From NCBI GenBank assembly GCA_964443745.1, contig CAYUEN010000012.1, forward strand, positions 1 through 49,220: a stretch of 49,220 bases of DNA, read 5' to 3'. The notes beneath the pieces were generated by a model that saw nothing but the letters and a program-made list of their open reading frames with translations, was not told the DNA's origin and did no database searches. This document shows positions 1-8,191 of this stretch, one piece after another. This DNA is from CAYUEN01 sp964443745. GTDB taxonomy: Bacteria > Campylobacterota > Campylobacteria > Campylobacterales > QNZT01. A program made the translations under genes and the position numbers. The stretch's first letter is position 1. The number at the start of each line of letters is the position of its first letter.

Positions 1-335
1 TCGATCCCCGCCACGACACCCGGCACCGCGATCGAAGCCGCCCCGATATGAAACTCCTGTACGGCATTCCCGAAATCGACATAGATGGGGAAAAAATCGG
101 GCAGGTCGGCCCGATTCGGCGGTACGTCCACGAAAAAATCGTAGACGAGAGCTTCTTCGCCCGCTTCGTATGCCATCAAAAACCCGCCGCCTCCCAGGCT
201 GGTGAGCATCGGTTCGCAAAGGGGAGCCGCCAACATCGCCGCACACGCCGCGTCGAAAGCGTTTCCACCTTTTTTCAATATCTCCGCTCCCGCCTTCGCC
301 GTAAGTTCGTCACCCGCCGCGATCACACCTTTCAT
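1..335 (-). CDS. Gamma-glutamyltransferase-like protein (partial, C-terminus off the window)
   Basis: Only the first 111 codons are in the window. The gene starts at ATG 335 and runs off base 1. The translation carries N-terminal hallmarks of the gamma-glutamyltransferase (Ntn-hydrolase) family: GGNAFDAACAA near residues 23-33, LGGGGFLMAY near 47-56, and ASIAVPGVVAG close to the edge. Members transfer or hydrolyse gamma-glutamyl groups, for example on glutathione. The catalytic Thr of the small subunit lies outside the window. The protein begins almost directly at the first conserved strand, with no signal peptide, so this copy is predicted to be cytoplasmic, unlike the classical periplasmic enzyme. 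Its ATG overlaps the TGA of the upstream ligase gene (ATGA), indicating translational coupling. The family call is solid; the substrate is unknown. Confidence 0.85.
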   Translation of the reverse strand, partial: MKGVIAAGDELTAKAGAEILKKGGNAFDAACAAMLAAPLCEPMLTSLGGGGFLMAYEAGEEALVYDFFVDVPPNRADLPDFFPIYVDFGNAVQEFHIGAASIAVPGVVAGI

Positions 336-1429
336 CGAACGATCTCCTCATTGATCACCGCTTTGAAATCCCCCGTTTTTTCGTAGATTTTCCGCAATTT
401 CCGGGCGATCGACTCCTTTTGAAGCAGCTCGCGGAGTTTGGGAACCTCTTCGCTCTTGCCGAGTCGTTCGAAAACGGCATGCCGATCGAGCACATCGATC
501 AATTCCAACCCCTTCTCTCGAATCGTCGTCACTTTCGTTCCGTCGATGAACCTACCCGAAAGCCCGTGTCTGACTGCGTTCCATTTGTTTTGCTTCGTGA
601 TTTGATAAAACTCCTCCTCCACCGGATGGCCCGAAGCGTAAATCAACAGCGCCTGAAAAAAGAGCGCGATCAGCCGCAATCTCTCGTGGTCGTAAAAGGC
701 GTCGCAGACACGCAGTTCGATCGTCCCGAAAAGTTGATGGATTCGCACATCCCACCAGACATCCTTGATGCTTTCGATCGTTCCGGTCCGTATCAGTTGA
801 TCGATCAGCGCGCAATAGGTTTCGTAGCTTCCGAAACGCTGGGGAATACCCGCTCTGGGGAGGCGCTGGAAAATGTTGGTGCGATAGGACTGTAGCCCGG
901 AATCTTCCCCCTGGATAAAAGGGGAGTTGGCCGAAAGCGCCAGAAAAATCGGCGTATACCGGATCGCGGCGTTATAGGAGCGGATCGCCGCTTCGGCGTC
1001 GGGCATTCCGATATGGATATGCAGGCCGCTGATAAGAAAGTTGCGCAGCACGATCTGCAACTCTCTGGCAAACGCTTCGTATCGCGCGTCATGAATGATT
1101 TCGTTGTCCTCTTTGCGTTCGAAAGGGTGTGTCGCGAGCGCAGCCAGAACGATCCCTCTCTTCGTACCGATATCGGCGAGCGTACGGAGCGCATAGGTCA
1201 CGAATTCGGCCGCCTCGTCGGCCGAATCGCAGACGGGAGTGACGATCTCCACCATCGACTGCAGCAACTCTTTGTGAATGTTTTTCTCCAACCCTTCGGG
1301 CAGATGACCGAAAAAATAGGCCGCTTCGTTTCTGGGCGTCAGCGTCTTCTCGTCCAGTAGACGCACCTCCAATTCGACCCCTACCGTATAGGCGCGCTCA
1401 GGGTTGAAAATTTCCCGCTCTCTATCCAT
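332..1429 (-). CDS. GCS2-type carboxylate-amine ligase (YbdK-like, gamma-glutamylcysteine-synthetase family)
   Basis: 365 aa, the usual length for the YbdK/GCS2 family of ATP-dependent carboxylate-amine ligases. Members join the gamma-carboxyl of glutamate to an amine such as cysteine. Visible hallmarks are YTVGVELEVRLLD near residue 14 (metal/ATP-binding Glu residues), HKELLQSMVEIVTP near 53, the HIHIGMP motif near 137 and the late GTIELRVCD strand. The ribosome-binding site GGAGG sits at 1439-1443, nine bases before the ATG. The gene is the first of a minus-strand operon whose second gene is a gamma-glutamyltransferase-like protein. That pairing points to synthesis and turnover of a gamma-glutamyl compound. 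Whether it makes gamma-glutamylcysteine or another gamma-glutamyl amide cannot be read from the sequence. Confidence 0.88.
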   Translation of the reverse strand: MDREREIFNPERAYTVGVELEVRLLDEKTLTPRNEAAYFFGHLPEGLEKNIHKELLQSMVEIVTPVCDSADEAAEFVTYALRTLADIGTKRGIVLAALATHPFERKEDNEIIHDARYEAFARELQIVLRNFLISGLHIHIGMPDAEAAIRSYNAAIRYTPIFLALSANSPFIQGEDSGLQSYRTNIFQRLPRAGIPQRFGSYETYCALIDQLIRTGTIESIKDVWWDVRIHQLFGTIELRVCDAFYDHERLRLIALFFQALLIYASGHPVEEEFYQITKQNKWNAVRHGLSGRFIDGTKVTTIREKGLELIDVLDRHAVFERLGKSEEVPKLRELLQKESIARKLRKIYEKTGDFKAVINEEIVR

Positions 1430-1452
1430 TTCGACTCGCCTCCATAGGGAGT

Positions 1453-1458
1453 ATTATA
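1453..1458 (-). promoter_or_regulatory. -10 box of the carboxylate-amine ligase operon
   Basis: A perfect TATAAT reads leftward 24 bases before the start at 1429. It is followed one base later by CTCC, and then by the SD GGAGG at 1439-1443. It lies back to back with the pyrG promoter in the same 86-base spacer. No convincing -35 is seen. Confidence 0.6.
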
Positions 1459-1481
1459 CCCATTTTTAACAGATCTTACAC

Positions 1482-1487
1482 TATAAT
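1482..1487 (+). promoter_or_regulatory. -10 box of pyrG-recJ
   Basis: A perfect TATAAT lies 28 bases before the preferred pyrG start. It is preceded by a T-rich stretch (1463-1467) rather than a clear -35. Together with the divergent box at 1453-1458 it explains expression of both flanking operons. Confidence 0.55.
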
Positions 1488-1515
1488 CCATACAACTAAA
1501 ACGAGGGTGGATGTC

Positions 1516-3150
1516 ATGCAAGAGAGAGAAACAAAGTATATTTTCGTCACGGGAGGCGTACTCAGTTCGCTCGGCAAAGGGATCGCTTCGGCGAGTATCG
1601 CAACGCTGCTCAAACACGCCGGCTTGAAGGTGAGTATGCTGAAAATCGACCCCTATATCAACGTCGATCCCGGCACGATGAGTCCGCTCGAACACGGTGA
1701 GGTTTTCGTCACGGCCGACGGGGCCGAAACCGATCTGGACATCGGGCACTACGAACGCTTTTTGAACACCAACCTCTCCAAAAAGAACAACTTCACGACC
1801 GGACAGGTCTACTCCACCGTCATCGAAAAGGAGCGACGCGGGGACTATCTGGGAAAAACGATTCAGGTGATCCCCCACATCACGGGTGAAATCAAAGAGC
1901 GCATCCAAGAGGCGGGAAAGGATCAGGATATCTTGCTGGTGGAAGTGGGCGGCACCGTCGGCGATATCGAAAGCCTCCCTTTTCTGGAAGCGATCCGGCA
2001 ACTCAAAAACGAAGTGGGCAAGAAACGGGCGATGTTCATCCACCTCACGCTCGTCCCTTTCCTCAAGGCGGCGGGAGAGCTGAAAACCAAACCGACCCAA
2101 CATTCGGTACAGGAATTGCGTCGTATCGGTATCGCTCCTCAAATCATCATCTGTCGCTCCGAAGTGGAGATCCCCAAGGAGATGAAAAACAAAATCGCCG
2201 CTTCATGCGACGTCGAGCGCAACTCCGTCATCGAGGCGACGGACGCCAAAACGATCTACAAAGTACCGATGAACTTTCTGAAACAGGATATTCTCACGCC
2301 TATTTGTGAAAATCTCGGACTTCCGCCTCTGGAGCCGGATATGGACGCATGGAACAACCTGGTCAAAAACGTCATCGCCCCGAAAAAGGATGTCACTATC
2401 GGTTTCGTGGGCAAGTATCTCGATTTGAAAGAATCCTACAAATCGTTGACCGAATCCTTCATCCATGCGGGCGCACATCTGGATACGAAAGTCAATCTCA
2501 AATGGATCGACAGTGAAAAGATACAGATCCAAGGATGCGACGACATCTTTTGCGACGTGGACGCGATTCTCGTGGCCGGCGGATTCGGAGAGCGCGGGGT
2601 GGAGGGAAAGATCCGCGCGATCCAGTACGCACGCGAGCGCCAGGTACCCTTTCTGGGCATCTGTCTGGGAATGCAACTGAGCCTGATCGAGTTCGCCCGA
2701 AACGTCCTGGGTCTCGAAGGCGCCAATTCTGTGGAATTCGAAACCCATCCCGAACACCCCATCGTCTACCTGATCGACGAATTCATCGATGCAAGCGGCA
2801 ACAGACAGCTTAGAACCCACACGAGCCCGCTGGGCGGAACGATGCGTCTGGGAGAATACGAGTGCGATACCAAACCGGGATCGCTGCTGCGTAGAGTCTA
2901 TCATGGTGCGGACAAGATTTTCGAACGCCACCGCCACCGCTACGAAGCCAATCCGAAATATCGCGAAGCGTTCGAGAAGCACGGCTTGGTCATCAGCGGC
3001 GAATCGAACGGCCTGATCGAAGCGGTCGAACTGGCAGAACACCCATGGTTTCTGGGCGTACAGTTTCATCCGGAATTCACATCCAGGCTCAAAAAGCCCA
3101 ATCCCGCCATTTTGGGATTCGTGATCGCCGCATTGGAATACAAGCACTGA
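1516..3150 (+). CDS. pyrG: CTP synthase
   Basis: 544 aa, standard length. It converts UTP to CTP using ATP and glutamine in the cytoplasm. The N-terminal synthetase (amidoligase) domain opens with YIFVTGGVLSSLGKGIASAS and contains the KIDPYINVDPGTMSP and EHGEVFVTADGAETDLD motifs. The C-terminal glutaminase domain has the nucleophile Cys in PFLGICLGMQL and the His/Glu pair in GVQFHPEFTSR. An in-frame GTG exists at 1507, but GAGGG at 1503-1507 is correctly placed for ATG 1516, which also matches the usual family N-terminus, so I prefer 1516. recJ follows after a single base, forming a two-gene operon. No anomalies seen. Confidence 0.98.
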   Translation: MQERETKYIFVTGGVLSSLGKGIASASIATLLKHAGLKVSMLKIDPYINVDPGTMSPLEHGEVFVTADGAETDLDIGHYERFLNTNLSKKNNFTTGQVYSTVIEKERRGDYLGKTIQVIPHITGEIKERIQEAGKDQDILLVEVGGTVGDIESLPFLEAIRQLKNEVGKKRAMFIHLTLVPFLKAAGELKTKPTQHSVQELRRIGIAPQIIICRSEVEIPKEMKNKIAASCDVERNSVIEATDAKTIYKVPMNFLKQDILTPICENLGLPPLEPDMDAWNNLVKNVIAPKKDVTIGFVGKYLDLKESYKSLTESFIHAGAHLDTKVNLKWIDSEKIQIQGCDDIFCDVDAILVAGGFGERGVEGKIRAIQYARERQVPFLGICLGMQLSLIEFARNVLGLEGANSVEFETHPEHPIVYLIDEFIDASGNRQLRTHTSPLGGTMRLGEYECDTKPGSLLRRVYHGADKIFERHRHRYEANPKYREAFEKHGLVISGESNGLIEAVELAEHPWFLGVQFHPEFTSRLKKPNPAILGFVIAALEYKH

Positions 3151-3151
3151 A

Positions 3152-4747
3152 ATGGATACCCCACACAAAAGACGACTCACCAAAGCGGACATCGAAGAGA
3201 TTCTTTCGCGTCGTTTCGAAAAGGACATCCATACCAGACTCTCCAAAATCCCCAGACCCGAACTGCTCAAAGACATCACCAGAGCGGCCGAGCGCATCAA
3301 GGAGGCGATCACTCGCAAAGAGAAAATCGCGGTCGTCGGAGATTATGACGCCGACGGCATCGTCTCTTCGGTGATTATCGGAGAGTTTTTCGAAGATATC
3401 GGCGTAGAAATCCAACTGATCATTCCCAACCGCTTCACCGACGGTTACGGGATCAACGCCCGGATCATCGATCGACTGGATGCGGACGTGATCATCACCG
3501 TCGACAACGGCATCTCCGCCACCGAAGCGGCAAACCTGTGCAAATCGCGCGGCATCGATCTGATCATCACCGACCACCACACTCCCCCTTCCACCCTTCC
3601 GGACGCCTATGCCATCGTCAATCCCAAACAGGAGGAGTGTACCTTTCCCAGCAGTGAAATCTGTGGCGCCCAGGTGGCGTGGTATCTGTGTGCCGCCATC
3701 AAAAACGTATTGCAGATCAATTACGATCTTTCCAAGTTTCTGGACGTTTTGAGTATCGCGATCGTAGCGGATATGATGGAGTTGCGCGATATCAACCGGA
3801 CGATGGTCAAAAACGGCCTGCACTATATCAACCACTCCAAACGTCCCGCATTCGCCGCGATCAAAGAGTTTTTCAACAAGCGATCTTTCAAAAGCGAAGA
3901 TATCTCCTATCTGCTCGCTCCCCTGATCAACAGCGCCGGACGGATTGAAGATGCGACGCTCTCCTACGATCTGCTGCGAGCAAAAGACCCCTATACCGCG
4001 ATGGAAAAACTTCAATACATCGTCACCCTCAACAACCGCCGCAAAGAGATCGAACAAGAACTCGTCACTCTCGCAGAAAGAAAGGTCGACGAGAAACAGA
4101 AAATCGTCGTCGTCTGGGGGGAGGCATGGCATGAAGGGGTGATCGGCATCGTCGCTTCCAGACTCGCCAAACGTTACAAAAAACCTGCTATCGTCTTTTC
4201 GATTACCGATGAAATCGCCAAAGGGAGTGCCAGAAGCGTAGGATCGATCGACATTCTGCACTATATCTCTCTTCAGGAAGAGCTGTTACTCGGATATGGT
4301 GGGCATATCGGTGCAGCGGGACTATCTCTTCACAAATCCCATCTGCCCCATTTCAAGGAGCGCATCGAAGCCTCGCTTGCAGAAGTTGACCCCGATGCGT
4401 TTATCCAAAAAAGCGAAATCCTAGGAGAACTCGATCCCGAAGCGGTCGATTTCGAATTGCTGGAGTTGTTGGAGCGATACGAACCGTATGGTCAGAAAAA
4501 CCCGATGCCTCTTTTTATCATCAAAGACGCCTATGTAAAATACCAAAAGACTATCGGCAAACACAACAACCATCAGAAGTTGATTCTACAGAGTGAAAAT
4601 GCGACACTCGAATCGGTACAGTTCAATTTCGATCGACAAGTCAAAGCGGGTAGCAGGGTCGATGTGATCTGCACGATTTCCAAAAACGAATTTCGCGGTA
4701 CCGTTACGCCGCAGATTATGATTAGAGAGTTGAAATCCAAAGAGTGA
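3152..4747 (+). CDS. recJ: Single-stranded-DNA-specific exonuclease RecJ
   Basis: 531 aa, close to family length. It is a 5'-3' exonuclease on single-stranded DNA acting in recombination, mismatch and base-excision repair. The DHH phosphoesterase core is clear: VVGDYDADGIVSS near residue 62 (motif I Asp residues), TVDNGIS near 114, and the name-giving ITDHHTPP near 135. The DHHA1 nucleic-acid-binding part shows GGHIGAAGLSLH near 382. A C-terminal OB-like domain follows, with the expected YGQKNPMPLF. It starts one base after the pyrG stop and probably depends on the pyrG promoter. Its stop codon abuts the stop of the convergent pcm gene with no gap. Confidence 0.96.
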   Translation: MDTPHKRRLTKADIEEILSRRFEKDIHTRLSKIPRPELLKDITRAAERIKEAITRKEKIAVVGDYDADGIVSSVIIGEFFEDIGVEIQLIIPNRFTDGYGINARIIDRLDADVIITVDNGISATEAANLCKSRGIDLIITDHHTPPSTLPDAYAIVNPKQEECTFPSSEICGAQVAWYLCAAIKNVLQINYDLSKFLDVLSIAIVADMMELRDINRTMVKNGLHYINHSKRPAFAAIKEFFNKRSFKSEDISYLLAPLINSAGRIEDATLSYDLLRAKDPYTAMEKLQYIVTLNNRRKEIEQELVTLAERKVDEKQKIVVVWGEAWHEGVIGIVASRLAKRYKKPAIVFSITDEIAKGSARSVGSIDILHYISLQEELLLGYGGHIGAAGLSLHKSHLPHFKERIEASLAEVDPDAFIQKSEILGELDPEAVDFELLELLERYEPYGQKNPMPLFIIKDAYVKYQKTIGKHNNHQKLILQSENATLESVQFNFDRQVKAGSRVDVICTISKNEFRGTVTPQIMIRELKSKE

Positions 4748-5404
4748 TCAGCGCTGAATCCCCGCTTTGACGGGCACGAAACGGCAGGCTTCGACTCTTT
4801 GGACTTTGATCTGTCTACCGTTTTTGATAAAACGGGTGATGATCTGTTTTTCCCCCTCTTCGATCGGAGCGACGAGAATCCCGCCCTCCGCGAGCTGGTC
4901 GAAAAGATGCAGCGGCGGCTCCTTGGCGGAGGCGGAAAAGAGGATGCGATCGAAAGGAGCGTAGGTGCGCCATCCTCTGTTGCCGTCGTCAAAACGCGTA
5001 TGGATATTTTTCAGCCCCAACGCTTCGAACCGTTTCCGCGCTTCGATCAATAGCGGCTCGATCCTTTCGATCGTGAACACCCGCCGAAAGAGGCGGCTGA
5101 GAATCGCCGCCTGATAGCCGCTACCGCAACCGATCTCCAATACGCTGTCCGCTCCTTCGTAATCGAGTGCTTCGGTCATTTTCGCCACCGTCAGAGGGGA
5201 GCTGATCCACTGGTTTTGCGAAAGAGGTAACGCGTCGAGCTTGTAGGCATGATGTTTGAATCCCCGTGGTACGAAAATCTCCCGCTCCGTCGTGGCGATC
5301 GCCTCCTTCAGGCGCTGCGACAACGGAAATACGCGATCGATCTCTTCGGCGAGATGGAGTGATTGTGGCAGTATCGGCGGGGTTTGCTTCGAGCGTTTTA
5401 TCAT
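4748..5404 (-). CDS. pcm: Protein-L-isoaspartate O-methyltransferase
   Basis: 218 aa, normal for PIMT. It methylates L-isoaspartyl residues in damaged proteins with S-adenosylmethionine, starting their repair. The substrate-side motif LPLSQNQWISSPLTVAKM precedes the SAM-binding motif VLEIGCGSGYQAAILS. Downstream, FDRILFSASAKEPP matches the family's post-I region. It is the last gene of the minus-strand nrdB operon. Its ATG overlaps the stop of the upstream nitrilase-family gene by four bases (ATGA). It converges directly on recJ without any intergenic bases. Confidence 0.95.
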   Translation of the reverse strand: MIKRSKQTPPILPQSLHLAEEIDRVFPLSQRLKEAIATTEREIFVPRGFKHHAYKLDALPLSQNQWISSPLTVAKMTEALDYEGADSVLEIGCGSGYQAAILSRLFRRVFTIERIEPLLIEARKRFEALGLKNIHTRFDDGNRGWRTYAPFDRILFSASAKEPPLHLFDQLAEGGILVAPIEEGEKQIITRFIKNGRQIKVQRVEACRFVPVKAGIQR

Positions 5405-6132
5405 CTGAGTCCTATATCCATATAGCGCCGCATTTTCCGTATCTCTCGCAGATCGGCATCCAGACCGATCACCTCCGCACCGTCATCGCGATGCTCCTCT
5501 CCGAAAGGGGTGATGATTCCCGAGCTTCCGGCCATATCCTCGTTCGCGCTGTTGGCGGCGACGACGAAGGCTTGATTCATGATCGCGAGCGCACGGGTGA
5601 TCGCTTCGAACTGCGATTTGCGCAATCGGCCCCAGAGCGCGGGAATCATGATGATATCCGCTCCCTTGATACGCTCCCAAAACCTACAGAATCTTATCTC
5701 GAAACAGATCATGATCGCATACCGAAGTCCTTCTATCTCGACGATTCGGATGCGCTCTTCGCTACCCCGCAGATAGTGCTCATGCTCGTCACCGAAACGG
5801 AAAAGTTCCACTTTGGGCTGTCTGTGAACGATCCTACCATCATGCAGAAGCAGCGCTTCGTTGTAATAGCCGCCCTCCGTCCGGGTGATCGCGGTGAAAC
5901 AGAGGGTTTTACGGCGGGTGGCTTCAAGCAAAGCGGGCATCGACTCCTCGGTGAATCGGGCCGCTTTTTCGAGACGATCGAAAGCGAAATGGCTCAACGC
6001 GAGTTCGGGCGCGACGATCACACTGCCTTCCGGTCGGCTCTTTATGTGACGCAAAAGACGCTCGAGATTGCCTGCGAAGTCTTCGGGATCGCAGACGAGC
6101 TGGAGCGCATAGAGCTTCTTCTCAGAAATCAT
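5401..6132 (-). CDS. Carbon-nitrogen hydrolase (nitrilase superfamily) amidase
   Basis: 243 aa single-domain protein of the nitrilase superfamily. The catalytic triad is present: Glu43 in VAPELALSH, Lys107 in HRQPKVELF and Cys143 in AIMICFEIRF. The triad hydrolyses non-peptide C-N bonds of amides or nitriles. It resembles omega-amidase/deaminated-glutathione amidase-size members, but the substrate is not determined by sequence. Its start overlaps the 3' end of nrdB by 11 bases and its stop overlaps the pcm start by four, so it is the middle gene of a three-gene operon. A metabolite-repair role next to pcm (protein repair) is an inference from context. Confidence 0.85.
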   Translation of the reverse strand: MISEKKLYALQLVCDPEDFAGNLERLLRHIKSRPEGSVIVAPELALSHFAFDRLEKAARFTEESMPALLEATRRKTLCFTAITRTEGGYYNEALLLHDGRIVHRQPKVELFRFGDEHEHYLRGSEERIRIVEIEGLRYAIMICFEIRFCRFWERIKGADIIMIPALWGRLRKSQFEAITRALAIMNQAFVVAANSANEDMAGSSGIITPFGEEHRDDGAEVIGLDADLREIRKMRRYMDIGLR

Positions 6133-7141
6133 CGAAGCTCAGGCTTCCCTTGGAGTAGTTGGCGACGTTTCCTTCGAAGAAGTTGGTCTTTTGATCGTTG
6201 AAACTGGAAAAGTTGTCGACCCATTTGATCGGATGCTCCGCACCGTAGAGTTTTTTGAGCCCCACCGCATGCAAACGCTGATCCGCCAGGTACTTGATAT
6301 AACTGTCGATGATTTCGTTGGTGAGCCCCAGAATCTGCCCTTCGGTGATGTATTGTCCCCAGCCCACCTCCAGTTTGACCGCTTCGTCGAACATCCTGTA
6401 GACGTCATCAAGCAGTTCGGGCGTGAAGAGCTCCGGACGCTCTTTTTTGGTGACGTTGATCATATTTTGGAAGATCAACAGATGGGTCACTTCGTCACGC
6501 TGAATGAAACGGATCATCTGGGCGCTTCCCAACATCTTGCCGCTTCTGGCCAGCGTATAGAAGAAGGTGAAGCCGCTGTAGAAGTAGATACCCTCCAGGA
6601 TCTGGTTGGCGAACATCGCCTTGACGATCTGTTCGTCGGTCGGATTGGCCGCGAGATCTTCGTAGACTTTGGCGATGTAGTCGTTTTTGCCTTTCAACTG
6701 CATATCCTGACGCCACATATCGTAGATCTCTTCCGTGTTTTGCGAGATACTGTCCACCATGACCGCATAACTCTGCGAATGAAGCGCCTCTTCGAACGCC
6801 TGACGCACCAGGATCAGATTGATCTCCGGAGCGGTGATATAGGGGTTGACGTTGTCGATCAGGTTGTTGGTCTGGAGCGAATCCATGAAGATAAGCTGCG
6901 AAAGCGCCTTGTCGTAGGCCCGTTTTTCCGATTCGGTCAACAACCTGTAGTCTCTGGCGTCTTGCGTCATATCGACCTCTTTGGGAAACCAGGTGTTGTT
7001 CAACATGATTTCCCAGAGGTTGTAGGCCCACTGGTATTTGATCTTGTTGAGCTCGAAAATCCCGGTCGGATCTCCTCCGAAGATTTTACGCTCGTTCACA
7101 CTCTCATGCGATTCGGGGTTGTAGATCTTTTTTCTATGCAT
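6122..7141 (-). CDS. nrdB: Ribonucleoside-diphosphate reductase beta subunit (class I)
   Basis: 339 aa, a ferritin-like R2 subunit that holds the metal cofactor and radical for reduction of ribonucleotides to deoxyribonucleotides. Expected metal ligands are Asp87 (LIFMDSLQTN), Glu118 and His121 (AFEEALHSQSY), then Glu in NQILEGIYFY and Glu/His in QRDEVTHLL. Tyr125 occupies the radical tyrosine position, so this is a tyrosyl-radical type rather than the Phe-containing class Ic. AGAGGA at 7147-7152 is correctly spaced for ATG 7141. The in-frame ATG at 7147 overlaps that site and is unlikely. The alpha subunit is not in this window. It is the first gene of the nrdB-amidase-pcm operon. Confidence 0.96.
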   Translation of the reverse strand: MHRKKIYNPESHESVNERKIFGGDPTGIFELNKIKYQWAYNLWEIMLNNTWFPKEVDMTQDARDYRLLTESEKRAYDKALSQLIFMDSLQTNNLIDNVNPYITAPEINLILVRQAFEEALHSQSYAVMVDSISQNTEEIYDMWRQDMQLKGKNDYIAKVYEDLAANPTDEQIVKAMFANQILEGIYFYSGFTFFYTLARSGKMLGSAQMIRFIQRDEVTHLLIFQNMINVTKKERPELFTPELLDDVYRMFDEAVKLEVGWGQYITEGQILGLTNEIIDSYIKYLADQRLHAVGLKKLYGAEHPIKWVDNFSSFNDQKTNFFEGNVANYSKGSLSFDDF

Positions 7142-7174
7142 AATCATCCTCTGCGCTAACTTTTTTAGTGTGCT

Positions 7175-7180
7175 ATTTTA
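7175..7180 (-). promoter_or_regulatory. Candidate -10 box of the nrdB operon
   Basis: TAAAAT reads leftward 33 bases before the nrdB ATG, in the 68-base gap behind the upstream outer-membrane protein gene. An imperfect hairpin (GCACACTAA with TTAGCGC, about 7153-7173) follows it in the leader. Confidence 0.4.
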
Positions 7181-7209
7181 TCCAATTCCATCTTTCGTAT
7201 CAAAATATT

Positions 7210-8103
7210 TCAAAAATCGACTCCCGCTCCGAAATAGATCCGATTCGAACGTATATCGATCTTGAGTTCGCCCATCGTGGAAACCTCAAGAATATCCGAC
7301 ATGTCGACCTTCACTTCGTCCATCTCCCACCTCTTGCGGGTATATCCCACCGTAAACCACAAAGCCGGGGAGAGGGTGATCCATCCCAGATCTTTTCGGG
7401 TATGAAGCGGCCTGTAACGAAGGTTCAGATCCAAAATCCGATACCTTCCGTCGATATCGATCGAAGAGCGAAACCAGTCGTTTTCCAAAGTGCCTTTCTG
7501 TATCCCAAATACGACCCTGCCGGAGAGTCGCCACCGATCGTCGAACGCATAGCGCACGAAAAAAGCGGGGGCGAATTTGTAGGTCACCACTTTCGTATCG
7601 GTCGCTTCCAAAAGTTTGTAAGTCATCTGCGCCGTTTTTTTGAGATTCTTCATCTTCATCACAGGCATCGAAATACCGGTATCGACGCCTCCTGCGATCA
7701 ACCATCCGCCGCTACGGAAAAAGTCGTATCCGAGCGTGAAATCCAGGTCCAATCCTCTGATTTTGTATTCGCTCGGAACCGGAACCATCGTATAGCGATC
7801 GATCGCGTCGTTGAGCGAACCGAACTGCGGAAATTCGTAAGTGAGCGGATAAGTGGCCAGGGTCGTCATCCGATCGACGAAATCGCTACCGTAAAGATCG
7901 ATTCCGTAGCCGTAATACCACTTCGTATCGCCGAAATTATCGTGCGAATTATCCAGCGAGACGACATCCACATCCATCTCCACGCCTCCGTGCATAAATC
8001 CCGCGATATCCATGCGCCAATCGAACGAGCTCTCTCCCAGACGCAATTCGGCCCCGAAAAGAGACAACGCGAAAACAAACCACACCGCCGCGACTCTTTT
8101 CAT
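7210..8103 (-). CDS. Predicted outer-membrane beta-barrel protein, unknown function
   Basis: 297 aa from ATG 8103, chosen because AGGAGG lies seven bases upstream. A further upstream in-frame ATG at 8133 has no such site. The N-terminus MKRVAAVWFVFALSLFGA is a signal peptide. The rest alternates hydrophobic and polar residues typical of beta strands, with many aromatic girdle residues, for example WITLSPALWFTVGYT. The chain ends in YFGAGVDF, an aromatic C-terminus as used for BAM-mediated outer-membrane insertion. I do not recognise a named family. It is followed by nrdB on the same strand after 68 bases, with a separate promoter candidate between them. A 10-bp inverted repeat lies just upstream of its SD. 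Confidence 0.7.
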   Translation of the reverse strand: MKRVAAVWFVFALSLFGAELRLGESSFDWRMDIAGFMHGGVEMDVDVVSLDNSHDNFGDTKWYYGYGIDLYGSDFVDRMTTLATYPLTYEFPQFGSLNDAIDRYTMVPVPSEYKIRGLDLDFTLGYDFFRSGGWLIAGGVDTGISMPVMKMKNLKKTAQMTYKLLEATDTKVVTYKFAPAFFVRYAFDDRWRLSGRVVFGIQKGTLENDWFRSSIDIDGRYRILDLNLRYRPLHTRKDLGWITLSPALWFTVGYTRKRWEMDEVKVDMSDILEVSTMGELKIDIRSNRIYFGAGVDF

Positions 8104-8118
8104 TCTTCGCACCTCCTG

Positions 8119-8150
8119 AAACTTTTCGGACATGGTAACGAAAAAAGTTT
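8119..8150. other. Inverted repeat between divergent genes, next to the outer-membrane gene SD
   Basis: AAACTTTTCG (8119-8128) pairs with CGAAAAAAGTTT (8139-8150) apart from a two-base bulge, around a 10-base centre. On the minus strand it ends immediately before the AGGAGG of the outer-membrane protein gene. It could be an operator or a leader hairpin. No poly-U tract supports a terminator. Confidence 0.45.
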
Positions 8151-8158
8151 AGCCGCGA

Positions 8159-8164
8159 TATAAT
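8159..8164 (+). promoter_or_regulatory. -10 box of the small membrane protein gene at 8192
   Basis: A perfect TATAAT lies 27 bases before the TTG start at 8192. No clear -35 is seen. Confidence 0.55.
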
Positions 8165-8191
8165 AGCTTCATCATTCGAAAGGAGCTTCGG

